From NCBI GenBank assembly GCA_031551965.1, contig JAVBMW010000011.1, positions 11,620-75,619 of the forward strand: a stretch of DNA of 64,000 nucleotides. Reading direction: 5' to 3'. Shown in pieces: positions 28,099 to 36,868 of this stretch. Both the position numbers and the translations under genes were made by a program. The notes below the pieces were generated by a model. That model was not told the origin of the DNA and did not search any database. It saw only the letters and a program-made list of their open reading frames with translations. The first letter of the stretch is position 1. Each line of letters begins with the position of its first letter. This stretch comes from CALVGQ01 sp031551965 (GTDB lineage Bacteria; Bacillota_I; Bacilli_A; Erysipelotrichales; Erysipelotrichaceae).

Positions 28099-28917
28099 CT
28101 ACAAATTTTGTTCAGTGACAAATTTATAAAATTCTTTTTCTTTTTCAATATCTTCTTTTTTAACTGTACCTACTGGTGCAGTATATACGACAAATTCATT
28201 TTCACCATCTAGCATAAACATTTCATTACAAAATTGATCATGAAATGCCGCGATTCCACAAGTTCCAAGTTTTAAAGCAGTGGCTGCCAAATATAAATTT
28301 TGACCTACATGTCCTGCATCAATAAGTGCAACACGATGCGCAAATATACCATATCTCCACTCACATCGATAAGCAACAAATCCCCAATAAAAAACAACAT
28401 TGGCTTTTGAAGCCCAACTTTGACCACATAGTGATTCAGAAATATTTTCTTCTATATTTTCTAACTCTCCTAAATATTCAAGCTCATGATTCATCGCAAC
28501 ATAATGGTAACGTCCAGGTTCTAAACCCTCAACATTTCTTACAATCAAATAAGTTTCAAAGCCATGTCTAGCTCCCCCTGATGGTACAGTGCGAAGTGTT
28601 GCATAGGATTTACCTCGGATTTCTTTGATTCCTTGTGTTGCCCATAACAAATAAGACAATTCAAGTATTGTCATTTTATCTTGTGTAAATACACGATGAC
28701 TTTTTCTCTCTAACACAATATGTGTAAATGTTTCATTGATATTTAATTCCTCAAAATTATGAGGCAAAACAATTGATGATCCATTTCCTACTTTTCCTTT
28801 TTCTAAAGTAGGTTGAGGCAATTTTTTCTCTTGATCAGATTCAAAATCATCACGATCATTAAACCTCATGAATTTTCTTCCGTTTTCAATTAGCTCTTTA
28901 ATTTCTTTTTCTTCCAT
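28099..28917 (-). CDS. SagB-type nitroreductase family oxidoreductase
   Basis: Start at MEEKEIKELI (28915-28917), seven bases after GTGGAGGA. The 272-residue protein is an FMN nitroreductase-fold protein of the SagB/ThcOx type, with LVERKSHRVF-like HIVLERKSHRVFTQDKMT, LSYLLWATQG, RTVPSGGARHGFETYL and the C-terminal LGTCGIAAF. SagB enzymes oxidise azolines in modified peptides, but many stand-alone members are general dehydrogenases. No cyclodehydratase or precursor gene is near, so peptide modification is unlikely here. Confidence 0.85.
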   Translation of the reverse strand: MEEKEIKELIENGRKFMRFNDRDDFESDQEKKLPQPTLEKGKVGNGSSIVLPHNFEELNINETFTHIVLERKSHRVFTQDKMTILELSYLLWATQGIKEIRGKSYATLRTVPSGGARHGFETYLIVRNVEGLEPGRYHYVAMNHELEYLGELENIEENISESLCGQSWASKANVVFYWGFVAYRCEWRYGIFAHRVALIDAGHVGQNLYLAATALKLGTCGIAAFHDQFCNEMFMLDGENEFVVYTAPVGTVKKEDIEKEKEFYKFVTEQNL

Positions 28918-29003
28918 AAGATCCTCCACAAGTTTTGAAATCATTATATCATTTTATGTTTACAGTATGATATACTAAAATATCATAATTTTGGAGGAAT
29001 AAC

Positions 29004-29909
29004 ATGAAAAAACAACTTGCGATACTTGGGGCAGTTCTAGTAACTCTACTTTGGTCAACCTCTTATTTCATTAATAAGATCGCTTTTGGCTTACAAATCG
29101 GTCCATTGATGTTGGCAGGTATTCGATATTTTCTTGCCGGTTTTTTCACTTTGATTTCATTTAAATTCACGAATAAAAATAAGCAAACAAACTCCGTTAC
29201 TAAACTTTCATTTATACAATTATTGCTTCTAGGTGTTACTGGCTTTGCGATGGCACAAGGATTACAATATGCAGGTCAAAAGTTTCTAATACCCACCCAG
29301 ACAAGTTTAGTGTTAAACATCACAAATACAAGTGCTGTATTATTATTAGAAGTTCTTTGGCTTAAAGAAAATAAATTATCAACTGCAATTATTGGCATGA
29401 CAATCCTTGTAATGGGTAGTCTTTGTTACTTCTATCCATTCTCTTTTGCCCCAGAAGATATTTTAGGTATCGGTTTAGTTGCGTTTTCATCACTGGGATA
29501 TGCTTTAAACCTTGCCTTAAATCGAAAATTATTAAAAGATAAATCAGCTAGCCCTGCACAACTTGTCGCATGGCCAATGATTCTTGGTTCACTATTTCTT
29601 ATCTCTACTGCAATTATTCTCAAAGAACCTTTTGTCTGGAGTTCCCAATTGGGATTAGTGTTAATCTGGCTTGCCTTAGTCAACGGGACAATCGCCTTTA
29701 CTTTATGGACCTGGGCACAAAAAAGCTTAACTATCCTTGAAACAAGCCTTATCAATAACTTAATGCTTATTGAAATTGCCTTGATGGATGTCTTCTATGC
29801 CCATCGTGTTCTATCAGGACTTCAATGGTTTGGAATCCTGCTTGTAGCCTTGGCAGTTGTATCAGTTCAAGTCGTAAAGATATTAGAAAAGAAGAAGCAA
29901 TTAGTTTAG
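29004..29909 (+). CDS. EamA/DMT-family exporter
   Basis: A 301-residue protein with ten helices in two EamA repeats (WSTSYFINKIAF in the first, WPMILGSLFLIS in the second), as in drug/metabolite exporters such as RhaT/YdcZ relatives. TTTGGAGG precedes the ATG. It is divergent from the nitroreductase gene and its stop overlaps the convergent ORF6N gene by four bases. Substrate unknown. Confidence 0.88.
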   Translation: MKKQLAILGAVLVTLLWSTSYFINKIAFGLQIGPLMLAGIRYFLAGFFTLISFKFTNKNKQTNSVTKLSFIQLLLLGVTGFAMAQGLQYAGQKFLIPTQTSLVLNITNTSAVLLLEVLWLKENKLSTAIIGMTILVMGSLCYFYPFSFAPEDILGIGLVAFSSLGYALNLALNRKLLKDKSASPAQLVAWPMILGSLFLISTAIILKEPFVWSSQLGLVLIWLALVNGTIAFTLWTWAQKSLTILETSLINNLMLIEIALMDVFYAHRVLSGLQWFGILLVALAVVSVQVVKILEKKKQLV

Positions 29910-30859
29910 CTTAGTTCCAGTTCTTCTTGTTGAAGCATTTTATCGATAATAGAACTATATATGCTGATATCCCTAATCAAATTAATCGTCCCCAACTTAT
30001 TACCCGCATCCTTTAGAGATTGTCCTAAATGATATATTATTTCACTATCAGTATCTTTATCTAAGATAATGTAGCGATCATGAGCTATTCCATTTCTCTT
30101 TATCGACAAATTTCCATATTGAGAAATGAATTCTTTTACATGTTTCAACGTAAGTTTCTTAGCTTTATTATCTGTGATCAACGTAACACTAACTCCAACT
30201 CGCTTAGAACGAAGTAAACTTAAAGTTCCACTATCTGGATAATCATCAATTACGATGATGGAATGTTTTGCTTGTTTAATAATATTTTCAATTGCTTCAC
30301 TTGCCTCAAATTTCTGACTATTTAAAATAGTAAATTGTTTAAGCGGTACATTAGGTATAAAGTTATTCATTACCTCGCTTAAACTATTTTCTAGTTTAGC
30401 AACATTTTCTTTAATTCCTGTTATTTCATTATTCATTTCCATTTTTAATATTTGTTGATCTCTTTGAGTTACAAACTCATTATTCATTGCTATGTAATTT
30501 CTCATTTCTTTAAAGGTTCTCATTATCATTATGCTTTGGTATATTGCTAAATCACTTTTTAAAACTGCACTCAACATATTGATTCCCTGCTCAGTAAAAG
30601 CATATGCTGCGTATTTTAAATTTTTTCCTTTTCCTTCCAAGGTCAAAAATTGTGACCTTGGAAGGCTCTTCATTTCTTCTAAAGTTAGTTTGAACATAAA
30701 ATCTTCTGGAAATCTATTAATGTTTCTTTTCACCTGTTGATTTAAAACTTTAACTTCATAACCATAAATTTCAGCTAAATCAGCATCCAACATAACTTGT
30801 TGGTCTCTTATAGTATAAATACAGTTCTTTATATTTTTTTCTTTTAGTTTTATCGACAT
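29906..30859 (-). CDS. ORF6N-domain protein with PLD-like C-terminus
   Basis: The N-terminal 110 residues form an ORF6N domain (VMLDADLAEIYGYEVKVLNQ, RFPEDFMFKLT, YAFTEQGINMLSAVL), a DNA-binding module common in phage antirepressors. Residues 185-317 resemble a phospholipase D-like fold with IIVIDDYPDSGTLSLL and HDRYIILD, where the second half of an HKD-like motif is degenerate. It may regulate DNA or be a mobile-element relic. AGGAGG precedes the ATG. No phage genes surround it. Confidence 0.8.
   Translation of the reverse strand: MSIKLKEKNIKNCIYTIRDQQVMLDADLAEIYGYEVKVLNQQVKRNINRFPEDFMFKLTLEEMKSLPRSQFLTLEGKGKNLKYAAYAFTEQGINMLSAVLKSDLAIYQSIMIMRTFKEMRNYIAMNNEFVTQRDQQILKMEMNNEITGIKENVAKLENSLSEVMNNFIPNVPLKQFTILNSQKFEASEAIENIIKQAKHSIIVIDDYPDSGTLSLLRSKRVGVSVTLITDNKAKKLTLKHVKEFISQYGNLSIKRNGIAHDRYIILDKDTDSEIIYHLGQSLKDAGNKLGTINLIRDISIYSSIIDKMLQQEELELS
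30633..30665. repeat. Perfect 13-bp inverted repeat inside the ORF6N gene
   Basis: CCTTCCAAGGTCA (30633-30645) and TGACCTTGGAAGG (30653-30665) flank a 7-base loop. It encodes the conserved LPRSQFLTLEG stretch. No T-run follows. Confidence 0.75.
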
Positions 30860-30977
30860 AAAAAGTCCTCCTACTATATTATTCTCTTAAAATCACACCT
30901 CACCTCTTTTCATATTAAATTAATTATTTATTAAACCACTAATTCTATTTTCATTTTTGAATATAAGATATTTTATA

Positions 30978-31002
30978 AATATTAAAGGATACCGAAGTAT
31001 CC
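30978..31002 (-). terminator. Terminator of the 634-aa surface protein gene
   Basis: On the minus strand GGATAC and GTATCC enclose a TTCG tetraloop, then TTTAATATTT. About 10 bp after the stop. Confidence 0.85.
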
Positions 31003-31011
31003 TCAATTTAC

Positions 31012-32916
31012 TTATTTAACACCGGTATTTGGAACTACATATTTACCGTTTGACACAACAAATTTAGTTGTTCCAGTTGTATTTCCTAATTCTTCTACAT
31101 AGGCATAAATATAATACGTTCCTGGTTTAAGCACTGTTTTAGAAGTCCATAACGTTCCATCCCAGTTTTTATCACTTGTATTGTAATAATATGTATAATT
31201 TGTTGATTCTCCAAAGTTTGTGCTTAAATATGGCACATTTTTTAAACCATTATTTGCACCACTCATATCAACATAGGCGTAATTAGAGTGCTCAACACTT
31301 GACTCATTTGCTTGAGGTGTTGGTGTTGCTGTCGGTGTAGGTGTAACTGTTACAACTGGAATTTCAATAATTCCTGTGAAACTACCTATTTTAAAATAAA
31401 CTATATTCTTTCCTGAAAGTGACATCCACTGTACACTATCATCCAAATGAGATGAAGGCATGTAGAAACTTAGTCCTTCGCTTGATCCATCATCATAACT
31501 AGTTTTCAATCCATCCCATAAAATTGGTAACAAAGACGGAAAATCAATAGTTATGCTCACACTTGAGTCTAAAGTTTTATATATATTATCACCTTTTGCG
31601 AAGATTACACTGGAGTTATCTCCTTTTAACGTTGTACTTTTTTCAAAATAGACAGCAGCGTCCGCAGTCGAAACCAACTTTCCAGATTGAACATTAATTA
31701 CAGTATCCGCTTTGTTATGAATAGCGTAGCCACCTGTACAAGTAAGTGTCCCTCCTCCGCCGAATTCAAAATTCGTTCCTGTTCCAGAAGTATCTAAAAT
31801 GTTAATCGCAGGTGAAGCACTACTTGTTAAATTTGTAAGCCATCTAACTTTATAACCATTTGGAATTTCTAAATCTAGAGTCGTTGTTGCAGTTGTACTA
31901 CTTGTTCCAGAAATAGATATAGTTGAATTCATAGTACTTTCTGAAACTGTAACCCCTGTAATATTGTTTTCATCTAACCATTCCTCTATATCTAGTTTAA
32001 CACTTGTTGGTCTAACAACCGCATATTTCGGAAAAGTTTCAACGCCATTAACCGTCATCCCATATCGCCATCCGTCTGATGAAAATGGAATTTTTGTGTA
32101 TTCTGTTTGATCAGCACCACCCTTAACTGATACATTGTTGATTTCAAAACCCGAAAGTACATAACTGTACTCAGGACTGAATATACCATTTAACATTACT
32201 ACTCCACTTTGAGTAGTTAATTTTCCATCTATAAAGTAAAGATTTGTGTATCTTACAGCGTTACTTTCTGGGGAAGTCCCTTGTTTAGTGACATCCCCTG
32301 CCTTAGCATAAATATTTCCACCATTTATTGTAATATTCCCATACGCAAAAATCCCATAACTTGAATTGTCACTATTACTTGCAACAGCATTTATATTGCA
32401 ATCTATTGTCAAATCAGTATGAGCGTAAAGACTAAATGACGAATTAGATGATGAAGTCGTCTCTCCTCCGTAAACATTTAATGTTCCTGGCCCTTCAACA
32501 CTAAGATTCCCTATGCTAATGATTCCTGCTGATGAATATGATACTGAGTTTGGCCCCTTAATTGTACTATCACCTTCAACTATAATGGTTGCACCATCTG
32601 GCAAAAATAGTGCAGCTGCTCTATCTTTATAAAATAAGTAAATTGAGTGTGAATCGTCAGTCACATCAAGATCAAGCCCATTCAATACAATCGTTTTGGC
32701 AGTATAGGCTCCAGTATCTACTGCATACCAAGCCCAACCTTCATCAGTTAACTTATCAATGTTTACCGATGGATCTTCCGTTCCATTAAGTTGTGTTAAA
32801 TCAATTGCTGTTGTACGTTTTGTTGCAGCTTTGACTTTTGTTGCTGGTAATAATGTGACCATCACGATCATTACCAACATGAGTTTAAATATTTGTTTTA
32901 TTTTTTTAGTATTCAT
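31012..32916 (-). CDS. Secreted repeat protein A (beta-helix-like, carbohydrate-binding-like)
   Basis: A 634-residue exported protein. Signal peptide about residues 1-31 (QIFKLMLVMIVMVTLLP, cleavage after KVKAA). The body has repeated strand-turn units such as NITINGGNIYAKAGD and LSVEGPGTLNVYGG, typical of right-handed beta-helix or carbohydrate-binding surface proteins. A TPTPTATPTP linker leads to an ~95-residue C-terminal module nearly identical to that of the upstream neighbour, ending VPNTGVK. That resembles a sortase signal but lacks a membrane anchor. A SARP-type direct repeat lies at its promoter. Confidence 0.75.
   Translation of the reverse strand: MNTKKIKQIFKLMLVMIVMVTLLPATKVKAATKRTTAIDLTQLNGTEDPSVNIDKLTDEGWAWYAVDTGAYTAKTIVLNGLDLDVTDDSHSIYLFYKDRAAALFLPDGATIIVEGDSTIKGPNSVSYSSAGIISIGNLSVEGPGTLNVYGGETTSSSNSSFSLYAHTDLTIDCNINAVASNSDNSSYGIFAYGNITINGGNIYAKAGDVTKQGTSPESNAVRYTNLYFIDGKLTTQSGVVMLNGIFSPEYSYVLSGFEINNVSVKGGADQTEYTKIPFSSDGWRYGMTVNGVETFPKYAVVRPTSVKLDIEEWLDENNITGVTVSESTMNSTISISGTSSTTATTTLDLEIPNGYKVRWLTNLTSSASPAINILDTSGTGTNFEFGGGGTLTCTGGYAIHNKADTVINVQSGKLVSTADAAVYFEKSTTLKGDNSSVIFAKGDNIYKTLDSSVSITIDFPSLLPILWDGLKTSYDDGSSEGLSFYMPSSHLDDSVQWMSLSGKNIVYFKIGSFTGIIEIPVVTVTPTPTATPTPQANESSVEHSNYAYVDMSGANNGLKNVPYLSTNFGESTNYTYYYNTSDKNWDGTLWTSKTVLKPGTYYIYAYVEELGNTTGTTKFVVSNGKYVVPNTGVK
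31021..31277 (-). repeat. Copy 1 of duplicated C-terminal module
   Basis: About 257 bp nearly identical to 33139-33395, with fewer than ten differences seen by eye over most of its length, far closer than the rest of the two genes. It encodes the YVDMSGANNGLKNVPYLS to VPNTG module. Points to recent duplication or gene conversion. Confidence 0.9.
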
Positions 32917-32944
32917 GTCCTTTTCTTCCTTTATCCTTATATTT

Positions 32945-32976
32945 ATTATTACAAATCGAGTTATACCACAGTTATA
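32945..32976 (-). promoter_or_regulatory. SARP-type direct repeat and -10 box of surface protein A
   Basis: On the minus strand TATAAC occurs twice with an 11-bp period (plus 32971-32976 and 32960-32965; heptamers end TATAACT). Exactly 8 bp after the second heptamer is AATAAT (32945-32950) as -10. The 8-bp gap CGATTTGT resembles that at the other promoter (TCGTTTGT). Confidence 0.7.
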
Positions 32977-32997
32977 CTAAGCCACTTTTTAACAATA

Positions 32998-33030
32998 AAA
33001 TCTCAAGAATTTAAATAATTCTTGAGATTT
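32998..33030 (-). terminator. Terminator of surface protein B gene
   Basis: AAATCTCAAGAATT and its exact complement (32998-33011, 33017-33030) form a 14-bp hairpin; the minus-strand side reads on into TATTGTT. About 95 bp after the stop. Confidence 0.75.
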
Positions 33031-33126
33031 AAAACCTTTTATTTTTTTTGTAAAAATTTATAAAGCACTTAATTCAAACAATAATCACTTAACTATACCA
33101 TTTGATTCAATAATTATTTAGAGTTT

Positions 33127-35961
33127 CTATTTTTTTATACCAGTATTTGGAACTACATATTTATCGTTTGACACAACAAATTTAGTTGTTCCAGTTGTAT
33201 TCCCTAATTCTTCTACATAAGCATAAATATAATAAGTTCCTGGTTTTAGCACTGTTTTAGAAGTCCATAACGTACCATCCCAGTTTTTATCACTTGTATT
33301 GTAATAATATGTATAATTTGTTGATTCTCCAAAATTTGTGCTTAAATATGGCACATTTTTTAAACCATTATTTGCACCACTCATATCAACATAAGCATGT
33401 TTTGAACTTTCAACAGGCTGATTAGTTGGAGTTGTAGGCGTTGGTGTAGGCATTGGTGTTGGAGTTGGTGTTGGTGATGAAGTAGTAATTCCGGTGCTTA
33501 CTTGAGCAGTCCCAGCATCATAATTTGTATTAGCTTTTGTACGTGCAAATACATAATAAGTTGTCCCAGCATTTAAGCTTGTAAAGCTTACACCATCTTG
33601 CCATCCACTTGTTGGAACAGGTGATGAAGATGTGCTAATAGCATATTCAACAGTTTGTCCGCTACCACCAGTATTAGTTACTGCATTAACAATTATAGAA
33701 CTACTTGTAGCAGTTCCACTCACGCTTGGTGCTCCACTAACCGCTGCCCCATCTGCTTTCGCTATTGCGCTTGTGCTAATTGTTCCTGAAGGTGTAATTG
33801 CTTTATTATCAGTCATATTTGTAGCCGGAATACTTGTATTATACGTCAATGTTGCCGTACTGGAATTTGCTGTTGTAGGAGTCCCTGTTATCGGAATTGT
33901 AACAACTGTGTCACTTGTTCTTACAGGTGTTCCTGCTATTAATCCAGCTGGTAGCCCACTTACTGTAAAATCAGATGTATTAATTATAGTTACATATGTA
34001 TCATTTGATAATGTATATACAATCGATGCATTACTAACTGCTTGACCTACTTTTAAGTTAATTAAACCGGTTGTAGAAATTGCAATTTTAGGTACAGGTA
34101 TCGCTGTAACTTTTACGTATTGAGACAAATCAGTCAATTTATATGGGGAAGTTGCTGTAAAATTATTGTATCCCTTGTAATTGTTAGTATTATTAAAAGT
34201 CAGAATATTTCCAGCTGCATCCTTTGCAATTACATTCGTAGGGGCAGTCTCAATATATATTGCAGCATTATTCTTGTTAGCATTATTTGTATCAGTGTTT
34301 GAAGTATTTGCTGTACCGCTTTGTGCAATAATCTCTCCACCTGTCATTACAAGCGTATCAAGTAACCTAACTCCATTGCTAAGGCTGTTAGATGAGTCTC
34401 CACTAGTAGCAGTGAGTTTACCTCCATTCATTATCAATTTATTCGCAAAGACTCCAACTGATAAAGCTCCTGTCTGATTTCCTGAGTTGACAGTAATCGT
34501 TCCACTTTCAATTGTTAGGTCCGCACGACTAGAAGCATCACCTACGAAGATCCCGCTTACTGTTGCACTTTCAACTTTCAGAGATCCATTACCTTTAATC
34601 ATTAGAGCACCGTCAGCTAATAATGCACCTTCAACGTTTACAGATCGATTTGCAGTATATGCAATATTATTTGTTCCAATTAGGACAATTGTGGTGTTTG
34701 CAGGAACGTAAACCGCAAATACTTTAGTTTGGTTAACGCTAACTGTTATATTAGCATTGTTTAAAACAAGTGTGTTCGCTTCATACCCATCCGCAGCAGT
34801 TAGATACCATTTCCAACCTTCACTGCTATCAGTGATATTACTGGTTTTTGGATTGCCTGATCCATTGCCACCTGCATAAGTTATTGTTGAATCATCAACT
34901 AAATTCAAAGGCGTGGTTCGTGTAGCATCTATTGGTTGCTTTATTAGTTGTTTATCATTATTCGTTACATTAGCATCTGAAACACTGAAAGAATCTATTG
35001 TTCCTTTAATATACCCAGTTGCTGTAACTTCGATAGTATAAGTTCCGTTCACAACATTAGAAATGGTATAATTACCATTTGAATCGGTTGTTACAGCACT
35101 ACCTACATTGCCACTACTGTTTTTTAATTGAACAGAAGCTCCTGATACCACTGCTGAAGTATCCCCATCCGTAATTTTACCAGTAATGGAATAAGCAGGT
35201 GTTATCTCTACATACTTCGCAATACTTCCACTTACTTTGTATGTTAGAGAACTCCAATCAGCCTTATTAAGATTACCGCCTAATACATCTGTTGATCCCA
35301 TTGCAATTACATTCGAAATAGCCGAATTCGAATTTATTGCCTTTTGTTGATTAGTACCATTACCTACCTTTGCAGTAAGTTTACCCCCTGTTACACTTAA
35401 TGTGCCGAAGAAATATACCCCAATAGAAATGTTGCTATTCCCACCTATCGCATTGACCGTTCCGCTATTAATAGTAAGTGATGAGCCATCTGATACTATT
35501 CCTTTAGATTCAAGATTCGAAGATCCTGCTGTAATGTTTAGCACACCAGTTTTAGCAGACTCCCCTTCGATTATTAAAGGACTATTTATTTTTAATCCAA
35601 CAGAATAGTCCTTACCTGTACTCGTGCTAGTAATGTTGTTTGTGGAACCATCTGAAAGCACAATTTTTGCACTACTCTCTATTTGCATTGCCGTACCTGC
35701 CGAAGTAGAAAAATTAAAGTTTGTAAGTGTCAATGTATCTCCATCTACCGACCAATTTCCAACATTTCCAGTGTAAACTGCAATAGGATTACCTGTAGGA
35801 TCATACTCATATAGATTCCAGTCATTATCTACTTTCATAAAAATAAGTGTAAAGTCCGCTTCCTCTGCAAACACCGGTATCTCTAATCCTGGCAACAACG
35901 TGAATATCATCATAATTGTCAGAAAGAGTTTGAATATTTGTTTCAATTTATTTGTTACCAT
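33127..35961 (-). CDS. Secreted repeat protein B (large, multi-domain)
   Basis: A 944-residue exported protein with signal peptide (QIFKLFLTIMMIFTLLP, cleavage near VFAEEA). In order: a beta-helix-like part (about 40-245), a carboxypeptidase-regulatory-like domain (YSITGKITDGDTSAVVSGA to about 340), a second beta-helix-like part beginning ATRTTPLNLVDDSTI that resembles the body of protein A, Ig- and Fn3-like domains (to about 840), a Thr/Pro linker, and the shared C-terminal module ending VPNTGIKK. Likely a surface adhesin or glycan binder. It directly follows the response regulator locus and has a SARP-type promoter. Confidence 0.75.
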   Translation of the reverse strand: MVTNKLKQIFKLFLTIMMIFTLLPGLEIPVFAEEADFTLIFMKVDNDWNLYEYDPTGNPIAVYTGNVGNWSVDGDTLTLTNFNFSTSAGTAMQIESSAKIVLSDGSTNNITSTSTGKDYSVGLKINSPLIIEGESAKTGVLNITAGSSNLESKGIVSDGSSLTINSGTVNAIGGNSNISIGVYFFGTLSVTGGKLTAKVGNGTNQQKAINSNSAISNVIAMGSTDVLGGNLNKADWSSLTYKVSGSIAKYVEITPAYSITGKITDGDTSAVVSGASVQLKNSSGNVGSAVTTDSNGNYTISNVVNGTYTIEVTATGYIKGTIDSFSVSDANVTNNDKQLIKQPIDATRTTPLNLVDDSTITYAGGNGSGNPKTSNITDSSEGWKWYLTAADGYEANTLVLNNANITVSVNQTKVFAVYVPANTTIVLIGTNNIAYTANRSVNVEGALLADGALMIKGNGSLKVESATVSGIFVGDASSRADLTIESGTITVNSGNQTGALSVGVFANKLIMNGGKLTATSGDSSNSLSNGVRLLDTLVMTGGEIIAQSGTANTSNTDTNNANKNNAAIYIETAPTNVIAKDAAGNILTFNNTNNYKGYNNFTATSPYKLTDLSQYVKVTAIPVPKIAISTTGLINLKVGQAVSNASIVYTLSNDTYVTIINTSDFTVSGLPAGLIAGTPVRTSDTVVTIPITGTPTTANSSTATLTYNTSIPATNMTDNKAITPSGTISTSAIAKADGAAVSGAPSVSGTATSSSIIVNAVTNTGGSGQTVEYAISTSSSPVPTSGWQDGVSFTSLNAGTTYYVFARTKANTNYDAGTAQVSTGITTSSPTPTPTPMPTPTPTTPTNQPVESSKHAYVDMSGANNGLKNVPYLSTNFGESTNYTYYYNTSDKNWDGTLWTSKTVLKPGTYYIYAYVEELGNTTGTTKFVVSNDKYVVPNTGIKK
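33139..33395 (-). repeat. Copy 2 of duplicated C-terminal module
   Basis: Nearly identical partner of 31021-31277. Encodes the C-terminal module of surface protein B. Confidence 0.9.
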
Positions 35962-35991
35962 ATTTATTCTCCTCGTATAACTTTCAGTGTA

Positions 35992-36023
35992 ATTATCACA
36001 AACGACGTTATACTGGCGTTATA
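35992..36023 (-). promoter_or_regulatory. SARP-type direct repeat and -10 box of surface protein B
   Basis: On the minus strand TATAACG occurs twice with an 11-bp period (plus 36018-36023 and 36007-36012). Exactly 8 bp later lies GATAAT (35992-35997). Same geometry as upstream of protein A. Confidence 0.7.
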
Positions 36024-36030
36024 TTGCAAA

Positions 36031-36069
36031 CAATAAAAAATCTCAAGAAATTATATGATCCTGAGATTT
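36031..36069 (-). terminator. Terminator of the kinase/regulator operon
   Basis: AAATCTCA and TGAGATTT pair across an AT-rich loop, followed on the minus strand by TTTTTATTG. Lies just after the response regulator stop. Confidence 0.75.
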
Positions 36070-36076
36070 ATTACTT

Positions 36077-36868
36077 TTATTTCATTTTTTTATCTAAAAA
36101 ACTTGCGGTAAATTCTGCCCAACTATATTCTGACATATATTCACCATGATATTGATTAATTGCCTGTGGGAGTCCTTTATCAAAATCATAGTAATCACAA
36201 GAGAATTTTGAGGTATTTATGGCATAAAGTCCGTTTTTCTTTATTAAAATATCTTTTACATTCACTGATTGCATCACTGTTTCTATTTCATCAATTAACT
36301 TGTGAAAATGTGTCTGTATAGATCGTGTATAGGGTTGATCTTCCCATAAAATGGCAGCTAATTGTTTTTTACTAACACTTACACCCTGTCTATCTACTAA
36401 ATAAGCAAGTAATTCTTTTGCTTTAGGACGGCTAAACATGATTGGTTTTCCATCATAAAACACTTCAAAGTTTCCAAAGCAATGAATGTATAAACCTTGA
36501 TTAGTTTGATTTACAGGATATCGTAATCGATGCAACTCTTTTTCAATTTGTTTTGAATCAATCGGTTTCATCACATAACCTGATGCTGGAATCTGATAAG
36601 CATCTACTGCGTAGGAGCTAAATCCAGTTACAAATATGATATTGATTTGTTCATGAATTTTTTTTAACTGTTCAGCTAACTTTAATCCATTTATATCACT
36701 CATTTCAATATCCAAAAACGCTACATCAACAATGTTTTTTCGAGCATAGTCTATTGCTTCATCTGCATATAAAAAAGAAGTAAAATTTGTATTTGCATCT
36801 ATTTCTTTAATGGCTCTTTCAATTGCGATTAAAGCAATTTGTTCATCATCTACGGCAATAATATTCAT
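36077..36868 (-). CDS. Response regulator with SARP-like output domain
   Basis: A 263-residue regulator. Residues 1-115 are a receiver domain with phosphate-acceptor Asp53 (AFLDIEMSDI) and acidic pair DDE near the start. Residues 130-215 are an OmpR/SARP-type winged helix (CFGNFEVFYDGKPIMFSRPKAKELLAYL is split here only for length). A short BTAD-like end has YHGEYMSEYSWAEF. SARPs activate promoters with direct repeats of 11-bp period, just what lies before both surface-protein genes. It overlaps the kinase gene by four bases (ATGA), so kinase and regulator are translated together. Confidence 0.85.
   Translation of the reverse strand: MNIIAVDDEQIALIAIERAIKEIDANTNFTSFLYADEAIDYARKNIVDVAFLDIEMSDINGLKLAEQLKKIHEQINIIFVTGFSSYAVDAYQIPASGYVMKPIDSKQIEKELHRLRYPVNQTNQGLYIHCFGNFEVFYDGKPIMFSRPKAKELLAYLVDRQGVSVSKKQLAAILWEDQPYTRSIQTHFHKLIDEIETVMQSVNVKDILIKKNGLYAINTSKFSCDYYDFDKGLPQAINQYHGEYMSEYSWAEFTASFLDKKMK

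Noticed and set aside
28099..28917. Thiazole/oxazole-modified peptide cluster around the SagB-like gene
   Set aside because: No cyclodehydratase or precursor peptide gene adjoins; stand-alone nitroreductase is more likely.
33632..34045. 137-aa plus-strand frame inside surface protein B
   Set aside because: Antisense shadow of a Thr/Val-rich repeat gene; no ribosome site, low-complexity composition.
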